Assembly (NCBI GenBank): GCA_900755095.1
Contig: CAAEFE010000098.1
Coordinates: 19,932-83,931 of the forward strand
DNA: 64,000 nucleotides
DNA from: an uncultured Bacteroides sp.
Lineage (GTDB): Bacteria > Bacteroidota > Bacteroidia > Bacteroidales > Bacteroidaceae
Direction: 5' to 3'
Both the position numbers and the translations under genes were made by a program. The notes beneath the pieces are model-generated. The model ran no database searches, had not been told where the DNA came from, and saw nothing but the letters and a program-made list of their open reading frames with translations. Below are positions 17,501 through 24,152 of this stretch, piece by piece. Each line of letters begins with the position of its first letter. The first letter of the stretch is position 1.

Positions 17501-18587
17501 GGATGAAAGCAATGTATTCCGTATCCGTACAGTGAATGACGGAGTGATTATCCCTCGTGAGATGAGGGAAGAAATATTCCAGCCTTTTGTCCGTTTCAAC
17601 GAGAGAGAAGACGGAAAAGTGACCACCGGAACGGGTATCGGACTGGCTCTTTCACGCTCATTGGCCGAACTGCATCAAGGAACGCTGGCTATGGGGGAAG
17701 AAGAAAATAGTAATACCTTCTGCCTGACATTGCCTATCGTTCAGGATATGACAATTACTTTGACTCCGGAAACAAAAGCGGAACCGGAACCTGTAAGTGA
17801 GGTTCCGGTGGAAGTGGAACAAGGAGAAAAAAAAGACAATCGCCCTACAGTACTGGTAGTGGAGGATAATCCGGATATGCGAGCCTTTGTTGTCCGCCAG
17901 TTGTCGAAAGAATATGCCGTACTGTCGGCAGTCAATGGGGCGGAAGCCTTGAAAATGTTGGATGGCAATTATGTGAATTTGGTAGTGAGTGATGTAGTCA
18001 TGCCTGTGATGGATGGCTTTGAACTCTGTAAGACGATTAAATCGGACTTGAATTATAGTCATATCCCTGTTATTCTGCTGACTGCGAAAACGAACATCCA
18101 GTCTAAGATAGAAGGCATGGAGCTGGGCGCAGATGCCTATATCGAGAAGCCTTTCTCTGTCGAATACTTACAAGCTTGTGCCTCTAACCTCATTCAGAAC
18201 AGAGAAAAACTACGCCGGACTTTTGCGCAGTCACCTTTTGTGGCAGCCAACACCATGGCATTGACCAAGGCCGACGAAGACTTTATCAAGAGACTGAATG
18301 AAGTAATTTTGGCTAATCTTAATAATCCGGAGTTCAGCATGGATGATATAGCGGACAGTCTGAATATGAGTCGTTCTAACTTCTATCGTAAGATAAAGGG
18401 AGTACTGGATTTGAGCCCGAATGAGTATCTTCGTTTGGAACGCTTGAAAAAGGCTGCCCAGTTGCTGAAAGAAGGAGAAGGGCGAGTAACTGAAATCTGC
18501 TATATGGTAGGATTCAACTCTCCGTCCTATTTTGCCAAATGTTTTCAGAAGCAGTTTGGAGTGTTGCCGAAGGACTTTGTGGATTGA
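14565..18587 (+). CDS. Hybrid two-component system sensor/regulator (HTCS)
   Basis: 1,340 residues from ATG 14565, which begins a proper signal peptide ([21 protein letters not shown]). Two seven-bladed propellers of 'regulator propeller' repeats follow to about 680 ([31 protein letters not shown] and many W.GT..GL units). Next come a Y_Y_Y domain (about 690-785), a transmembrane helix (about 786-808), a HisKA domain with phospho-His844 in VAHEIRTPL, and HATPase_c ([12 protein letters not shown]). A receiver domain has phospho-acceptor Asp1143 in [12 protein letters not shown], and an AraC-type DNA-binding domain is at about 1235-1340. HTCS proteins sense a periplasmic oligosaccharide and switch on adjacent glycan genes. 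The nearest targets are the oxidoreductase/DUF1080 genes starting 61 bases downstream; the GH115-GH105 run may also be controlled. Confidence 0.95.
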   Translation: [1340 protein letters not shown]

Positions 18588-18648
18588 ATAATCAGTTAGC
18601 CTTGATACGGAAACTGAAATAAAATACGAGAATTTAATAAATTAAATA

Positions 18649-19941
18649 ATGAAAGATACACCTATTAGTAGACGAGATTTTCTGAAAAATATGGGAATAG
18701 CCGGGGCTGGAGCATTTCTTGCAGCGAGTCCCTGGCTTTCTGCATTTTCGGAGGTGACGAACACGTCTAGTGAAAAATGCCGTCTGGCAATTATCGGTCC
18801 CGGTTCGAGAGGGCGATTTTTAATGAGTTTCCTTGTGAAAAATCCGAAGGTGGATATTGTAGCGTTGTGCGATATTTATCAGCCTTCGATTGATGAGGCT
18901 TTGAAACTTGCCCTTAAGGCAAAAGTATACGGTAACTATAAGGAGGTGTTGGAAGATAAGAATATAGATGCCGTCCTTGTGGCAACTCCTCTTAGTGCTC
19001 ACTATAAAATAGTGATGGATGCTTTTGATGCCGGGAAACATGTATTCTGCGAAAAGTCAATCGGTTATACGATGGAAGAGTGTTACCATATATATCAAAA
19101 GCATCGCAGCACCGGAAAAATTTTCTTCACCGGACAGCAACGTCTCTTTGATCCGCGCTATATCAAGGCGATGGAAATGATCCATGCGGGTACGTTCGGC
19201 GAAATCAACGGAATTCATACTTTCTGGAACCGGAATGGCGACTGGAGACGTTCTGTTCCTTCACCAAGTTTGGAGCGTCTGATAAACTGGCGTCTCTATA
19301 AGGAATTCTCGAAGGGATTAATGACGGAACTTGCCTGCCATCAGCTTCAGATAGGTAGCTGGGCATTGCAAAAACTTCCTGAGAAGGTAATGGGGCACGG
19401 AGCCATCACTTATTGGAAGGACGGACGTGAAGTATATGATAATGTAAGTTGTATATATGTATTCGATGATGGCGTGAAGATGACATTCGATTCCATTATT
19501 TCCAATAAGTTCTATGGTCTGGAAGAGCAGATTATGGGTAATCTCGGAACGGTGGAACCGGAAAAGGGACGATACTACTTTGAAAGTGTGGCTCCTGCAC
19601 CGGCATTCCTGCAGTTGGTCAATGACTGGGAGAACAAAATGTTTGATTCACTGCCTTTTGCAGGTACAAGCTGGGCACCGGAAACTGCCAATGCGAATAC
19701 AGGAGAGTTTATTTTGGGCGAACGTCCGAAAGGTGACGGTACTTCCTTGTTGCTGGAAGCATTCGTAGAGGCTGTGATAACACAAAAACAACCGGAAAGA
19801 ATTGCCGAAGAAGGCTACTATGCTAGTATGCTCTGTCTGTTGGGCCACCAGGCTATGGAGGAAGAAAAAACGCTTTACTTTCCTGATGAATACAAAATTG
19901 ACTATCTGAACCATCAATCCAAAACACTCGAAACAGTATGA
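18649..19941 (+). CDS. Tat-exported Gfo/Idh/MocA oxidoreductase
   Basis: 430 residues. A twin-arginine signal, SRRDFLKNMGIAGAGAFLAA, occupies the first 30 residues, so it is exported folded with its cofactor. The Rossmann fold follows: LAIIGPGSRGRFLMSFL, then DIVALCDIY, VLVATPLSAHY, and GKHVFCEKSIGYTMEE (the EKP-like motif reads EKS here). The C-terminal Gfo/Idh/MocA domain includes HTFWNRNGDWRR and LACHQLQIGSW. Members oxidise or reduce a sugar hydroxyl with tightly bound NAD(P). With a second such enzyme and a DUF1080 protein next door, oxidation at sugar C3 to make 3-keto-glycosides is the likely role. It is the first gene after the HTCS. Confidence 0.9.
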   Translation: MKDTPISRRDFLKNMGIAGAGAFLAASPWLSAFSEVTNTSSEKCRLAIIGPGSRGRFLMSFLVKNPKVDIVALCDIYQPSIDEALKLALKAKVYGNYKEVLEDKNIDAVLVATPLSAHYKIVMDAFDAGKHVFCEKSIGYTMEECYHIYQKHRSTGKIFFTGQQRLFDPRYIKAMEMIHAGTFGEINGIHTFWNRNGDWRRSVPSPSLERLINWRLYKEFSKGLMTELACHQLQIGSWALQKLPEKVMGHGAITYWKDGREVYDNVSCIYVFDDGVKMTFDSIISNKFYGLEEQIMGNLGTVEPEKGRYYFESVAPAPAFLQLVNDWENKMFDSLPFAGTSWAPETANANTGEFILGERPKGDGTSLLLEAFVEAVITQKQPERIAEEGYYASMLCLLGHQAMEEEKTLYFPDEYKIDYLNHQSKTLETV

Positions 19942-20186
19942 AAGATACAGTCCTGACCGCACGACGGAAGAAAATAGAAATAATCACTTTACTTGTATGT
20001 TTTGTGCTTGCCAATCTGGTGAATCTTTATGCAATCATCACATATCACAGATCCATGATGGAGATGATCACCTCTATTTTCTATATAATCATTTTTGCTT
20101 TTGTACTCTATGCCGCATGGGCGCTTCTGCGCCTCCTTTTCTATGGAGTGAAAGCGCTATTCACAAAGAAGAGAAACAGGCTGTGA
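19938..20186 (+). CDS. Small two-helix membrane protein
   Basis: 82 residues; its ATG overlaps the stop of the upstream oxidoreductase (ATGA), indicating translational coupling. It has a basic N-terminus (ARRKKIE), two transmembrane segments at about 16-34 and 45-66, and a basic tail ending KKRNRL. No family is recognised. Its place inside the oxidoreductase/DUF1080 unit suggests an accessory inner-membrane role, for instance in electron transfer or anchoring, but nothing in the sequence shows this directly. Confidence 0.75.
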   Translation: MKDTVLTARRKKIEIITLLVCFVLANLVNLYAIITYHRSMMEMITSIFYIIIFAFVLYAAWALLRLLFYGVKALFTKKRNRL

Positions 20187-20232
20187 GAACAGACCTGAAC
20201 GAATATACTTAATCAATATCAATGAATAATTT

Positions 20233-21651
20233 ATGACAACACGAAGAGATTTTCTAAAGACAATGTCACTGGCCTCTGCCGGATTAGCACTGGGATCCGG
20301 TGAACTGCTGAATGCTCAAACTATTTCATCGAAAAAAGGAAGAAATGAAAAGGTAAAAATAGCCTATATTGGCATTGGAAACCGTGGAGAGCAAATTATA
20401 CAGGATTTTGCACGTACGGGTATGGTAGAGGTTGTGGCTCTGTGTGATGTAGACATGGGAGCTAAACATACACGAAAGGTGATGGGCATGTATCCTAAAG
20501 CGAAACAGTTCAGAGACTTCCGCCAGATGTTTGACAAGGCTGGTAACGAGTTTGATGCTGTAGCAATTGCTACTCCTGATCACTCTCACTTCCCTATCAG
20601 TATGCTGGCTCTGGCTTCCGGCAAACACGTGTATGTGGAAAAACCGCTGGCCCGTACTTTCTATGAGGCGGAACTGTTGATGCAGGCTGCCCTTAAACGT
20701 CCGAACCTGGCTACTCAGGTGGGAAATCAGGGACACTCGGAAGCAAATTACTTCCAATTTAAAGCTTGGATGGATGCAGGGATCATCAAGGATGTGACAG
20801 CTGTTACTGCTCACATGAATAATCCGCGTCGCTGGCATAAGTGGGATACGAACATTTATAAACTACCTTCAGGCCAGCAACTCCCGAAGGATTTGGATTG
20901 GAATACCTGGCTGGGAGCTGTTCCTTATCATGAATATTGCAATAAGTATGATCAAGGTGAATGGCGTTGCTGGTATGACTTCGGTATGGGAGCTTTGGGC
21001 GACTGGGGAGCACATATATTGGATACTGTTCACGAGTTTCTTGAACTAGGCTTGCCTTACGAAGTGACTCTGACACATCAGGAAGGACACAATGATTACT
21101 TTTTCCCATATTCTTCTACGATTCTTTTCCGTTTCCCGCAGCGCAAAGGAATGCCACCGGTAGATGTCACTTGGTATGACGGTCTGGATAATCTTCCTCC
21201 TATTCCTGCAGGTTACGGTGTTTCCGGACTGGATCCGAACATTCCCAAGACTAATCAGGGCGATGTTCCTCCTGCCAAACTGAATCCGGGAAAGATTATT
21301 TATTCAAAGGAACTGACTTTCAAGGGTGGTAGTCACGGAAGTACTTTGTCTATCATTCCAGAAGAAAAGGCAAAGGAAATGGCAGATAAGTTGCCGAAAG
21401 TGCCTAAAAGTCCGTCCAATCACTTCGAGAATTTCTTGCTGGCATGTAATGGCATTGAAAAGACGCGTTCACCGTTCGAGATTAACGGTGTCTTGAGTCA
21501 GGTATTCTCACTGGGAGTAATGGCACAACGTCTCAATACCCAGTTATTCTTCGATCCCCGCACGAAGCAGATTACCAATAATGAATTTGCTAATTCAATG
21601 TTGGCCGGACTTCCGCCGCGTAAAGGCTGGGATGAGTTTTATAAGTTGTAA
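20233..21651 (+). CDS. Second Tat-exported Gfo/Idh/MocA oxidoreductase
   Basis: 472 residues with a twin-arginine signal TTRRDFLKTMSLASAGLALG. NAD(P)-binding motifs: IAYIGIGNRGEQIIQDF, EVVALCDVD, AVAIATPDHSHF, GKHVYVEKPLARTFYEA. The sequence then follows the longer Bacteroidetes type (NQGHSEANYFQFKAWMDAGII; WRCWYDFGMGALGDWGAHILDTV). It differs clearly from the upstream paralogue, which suggests the two act on different substrates or in opposite directions, for example oxidation of the glycoside and re-reduction of the freed 3-keto sugar. That division is inference. It lies 46 bases after the small membrane protein and 56 before the DUF1080 gene. Confidence 0.9.
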   Translation: MTTRRDFLKTMSLASAGLALGSGELLNAQTISSKKGRNEKVKIAYIGIGNRGEQIIQDFARTGMVEVVALCDVDMGAKHTRKVMGMYPKAKQFRDFRQMFDKAGNEFDAVAIATPDHSHFPISMLALASGKHVYVEKPLARTFYEAELLMQAALKRPNLATQVGNQGHSEANYFQFKAWMDAGIIKDVTAVTAHMNNPRRWHKWDTNIYKLPSGQQLPKDLDWNTWLGAVPYHEYCNKYDQGEWRCWYDFGMGALGDWGAHILDTVHEFLELGLPYEVTLTHQEGHNDYFFPYSSTILFRFPQRKGMPPVDVTWYDGLDNLPPIPAGYGVSGLDPNIPKTNQGDVPPAKLNPGKIIYSKELTFKGGSHGSTLSIIPEEKAKEMADKLPKVPKSPSNHFENFLLACNGIEKTRSPFEINGVLSQVFSLGVMAQRLNTQLFFDPRTKQITNNEFANSMLAGLPPRKGWDEFYKL

Positions 21652-21707
21652 AGACCGGTAGGAAATATAAAACAGAATAAAGTTTGATTATAATAACAAT
21701 ATAAGTA

Positions 21708-23057
21708 ATGAAGAAAAATATCGTATTGACTTTACTTTTGTTCTGTGCCGCTTCTTTGTCAGCACAGAATTGGGAACCGCTTTTCAATGGTAAAAACCTG
21801 AAAGGATGGAAAAAACTGAACGGCAAGGCTGAGTATAAAATCGTAGACGATGCCATTGTAGGTGTATCAAAAATGGGAACTCCTAATACCTTCCTGGCAA
21901 CCACCAAGAATTACGGAGATTTTATCCTTGAGTTTGACTTTAAGGTTGATGATGGCTTGAATTCAGGAGTACAGATTCGCAGTGAAAGCAAAAAAGAATA
22001 TAACAAGGGCCGTGTACACGGTTATCAGTTCGAGATTGATCCCTCCAAACGTGCCTGGTCGGGTGGTATCTATGACGAAGCTCGCAGAAACTGGATTTAT
22101 TCTTTGAACTGGAATCCTTCGGCACGTACGGCTTTCAAGAACAATGCATGGAATAAGGCCCGTATCGAAGCGATAGGCAACTCTATCCGTACATGGATCA
22201 ACGGAGTGGCTTGTGCTAATATCTGGGACGATATGACTCCTGTCGGATTTATCGCTTTGCAGGTACACGCTATCGGCAACGCTGCTGACGAAGGCAAGAC
22301 AGTAAGCTGGAAGAATATCCGTATCTGTACGACAGACGTAGAACGTTACCAGACACCGGAATCTCAGGCTGCACCGGAAAGAAATCTGATTATCAACACT
22401 CTTTCTCCGCGTGAGAAAAAAGAAGGTTGGGCTTTGTTGTGGGATGGTAAGACTAACGAAGGCTGGAGAGGAGCGAAGCTTTCTACTTTCCCTGCCAAAG
22501 GCTGGAAGATGGAAGACGGCATCCTTAAGGTTATGAAGAGTGGCGGTGCCGAATCTGCCAATGGCGGTGACATCGTAACTACCCGTACTTATAAGGACTT
22601 TATCCTGACTGTAGATTTCAAGATCACTGAAGGTGCAAACAGCGGAATCAAGTATTTTGTTAATCCTGAAATGAATAAGGGTGCCGGTTCTGCTATCGGT
22701 TGCGAGTTTCAGATTCTGGACGATGACAAGCATCCGGATGCTAAACTTGGTGTGAAAGGCAACAGACAATTGGGTTCATTGTATGACCTGATTCCGGCTC
22801 CTAAGAATAAACCTTTCCATAAGAAAGAGTTCAATACTGCTATGATCATCGTCAAAGGCAACCATGTAGAGCACTGGCTGAATGGAGAGAAACTGATTGA
22901 GTATGACCGTAACAATGAAATGTGGAATGCACTGGTAGCTTATAGCAAGTATAAGAACTGGCCTAACTTTGGAAATATTATTGAAGGTAACATCCTTCTG
23001 CAAGACCACGGAGATGAAGTATGGTTCAAGAACGTGAAGATTAAAGAATTGAAATAA
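21708..23057 (+). CDS. Double-DUF1080 protein, 3-keto-glycoside hydrolase family
   Basis: 449 residues with a Sec signal ([20 protein letters not shown]). There are two tandem DUF1080 (concanavalin-like jelly-roll) domains: residues about 20-210 ([61 protein letters not shown]) and about 235-449 ([40 protein letters not shown]). DUF1080 enzymes have been reported to cleave 3-keto-disaccharides and 3-keto-glycosides. Gene order (HTCS, two oxidoreductases, DUF1080) resembles the BT2157-BT2160 region of B. thetaiotaomicron as I remember it; this needs checking. It acts in the periplasm and ends the main operon at a terminator. Confidence 0.9.
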   Translation: MKKNIVLTLLLFCAASLSAQNWEPLFNGKNLKGWKKLNGKAEYKIVDDAIVGVSKMGTPNTFLATTKNYGDFILEFDFKVDDGLNSGVQIRSESKKEYNKGRVHGYQFEIDPSKRAWSGGIYDEARRNWIYSLNWNPSARTAFKNNAWNKARIEAIGNSIRTWINGVACANIWDDMTPVGFIALQVHAIGNAADEGKTVSWKNIRICTTDVERYQTPESQAAPERNLIINTLSPREKKEGWALLWDGKTNEGWRGAKLSTFPAKGWKMEDGILKVMKSGGAESANGGDIVTTRTYKDFILTVDFKITEGANSGIKYFVNPEMNKGAGSAIGCEFQILDDDKHPDAKLGVKGNRQLGSLYDLIPAPKNKPFHKKEFNTAMIIVKGNHVEHWLNGEKLIEYDRNNEMWNALVAYSKYKNWPNFGNIIEGNILLQDHGDEVWFKNVKIKELK

Positions 23058-23073
23058 GAATATATTGTAGAAG

Positions 23074-23139
23074 AGGAGTTGTGCCGGAAATCTCATTTTG
23101 TTGATGAATGCTGCTTCGAGCACAGCTCCTTTCTTTTTT
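23074..23139 (+). terminator. Terminator after the DUF1080 gene
   Basis: AGGAGTTGTGC (23074-23084) pairs with GCACAGCTCCT (23120-23130) with one G-T wobble, followed by TTCTTTTTT. The ATG of the next gene is only six bases beyond the T run, so read-through could link the ApbE-like gene to the operon. Confidence 0.75.
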
Positions 23140-23144
23140 GATAG

Positions 23145-24005
23145 ATGAAGACTGCCATTCAACATTTGTACAGACCATCCCATGAGGGCGACGGATTACT
23201 TTACGTCTGGTTCCCGTCTATGCATACACGCGTAGATATTCTTTTGTGCAGTCAGAAATCAGAAGAAGAACTGCTGTCTGTTGCTGAACGTATTCATGAA
23301 GCTTTAAGCTGCCTGGAGAAGACAGCCAACTATTATGATCCTGCCAGCGAACTGGCTGTCGTCAACCGGACCGCTTCTGTATCTCCGGTAGTTCTTAGCA
23401 GTCAACTTTATGCAATGGTTGATCTGTGTCTGGAATATCACGAGAAAACATCGGGATGCTTCGATGTGACAGTTCATTCGGAGAATTATAATCAGGATAC
23501 TATTCATTCGGTATGTTTGTCGGCAGAAGAACAAAGTATTTTTTACCGGCAACCGGGGATAACGATCAACCTTTCAGGATTTCTGAAAGGATATGCCTTG
23601 GAGACAATCAGAGACATATTGCACTCCTGTTCTATAGAAAATGCGTTGATCAATATGGGAAACAGTTCTGTACTTGCTTTAGGCAACCATCCGGCCGGAA
23701 CGGGATGGAAAGTTAACTTTGGCAACCAGTCGGAGACGGAAAAGACCGGGGAGTCTCAAAGTATACTCCTTTATAATGAATGCCTCACTACTTCCGGAAA
23801 CGAGTCGGAGGGGCGCAGGCATATTATTTCTCCTCAAAATGGCAACTTTGTTGAAGGTCTCAGGCAGATAGCGGTTGTAACAAAGAACGGGGCTGTCGGA
23901 GAGATACTGTCTACCGCTCTGTTTGCCGCCGGTCCGGAACAGCGTGAAACGTTGCTTGCCAGTCTCCGCCCTTTACTTGTCAATCACTTCCTGATTGGTT
24001 ATTAA
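23145..24005 (+). CDS. ApbE-like FAD:protein FMN transferase family protein
   Basis: 286 residues. ApbE landmarks are visible: an opening strand HTRVDILL, then LSGFLKGYALETIRDIL (equivalent of the LGGIAKGYAVD segment), NALINMGNSSVLALG, LTTSGNESEGRRHIISPQNG (the TSG and HII-P-x-G motifs) and a LSTALFAAGPEQ end. ApbE enzymes attach FMN to periplasmic flavoproteins. Two oddities: there is no signal peptide or lipobox, and several metal- or FAD-site residues differ from the usual pattern (NMGNS instead of NxGGD). It may be a cytoplasmic or divergent member. Its place beside exported oxidoreductases is suggestive but those are NAD(P)-type. Confidence 0.75.
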   Translation: MKTAIQHLYRPSHEGDGLLYVWFPSMHTRVDILLCSQKSEEELLSVAERIHEALSCLEKTANYYDPASELAVVNRTASVSPVVLSSQLYAMVDLCLEYHEKTSGCFDVTVHSENYNQDTIHSVCLSAEEQSIFYRQPGITINLSGFLKGYALETIRDILHSCSIENALINMGNSSVLALGNHPAGTGWKVNFGNQSETEKTGESQSILLYNECLTTSGNESEGRRHIISPQNGNFVEGLRQIAVVTKNGAVGEILSTALFAAGPEQRETLLASLRPLLVNHFLIGY

Positions 24006-24152
24006 TCGACCGCATTATTTCTTCTTTCTGGCGATAAAACACGTCTGGAATGGTCTTTTGACCATATTATTCCATTTATCGGTCTATTTCTTTTATTACT
24101 TCTGTTGATTTTTGGTTTTCTTTGTAGCGTCGATTATCAATCTAACTTTTAT

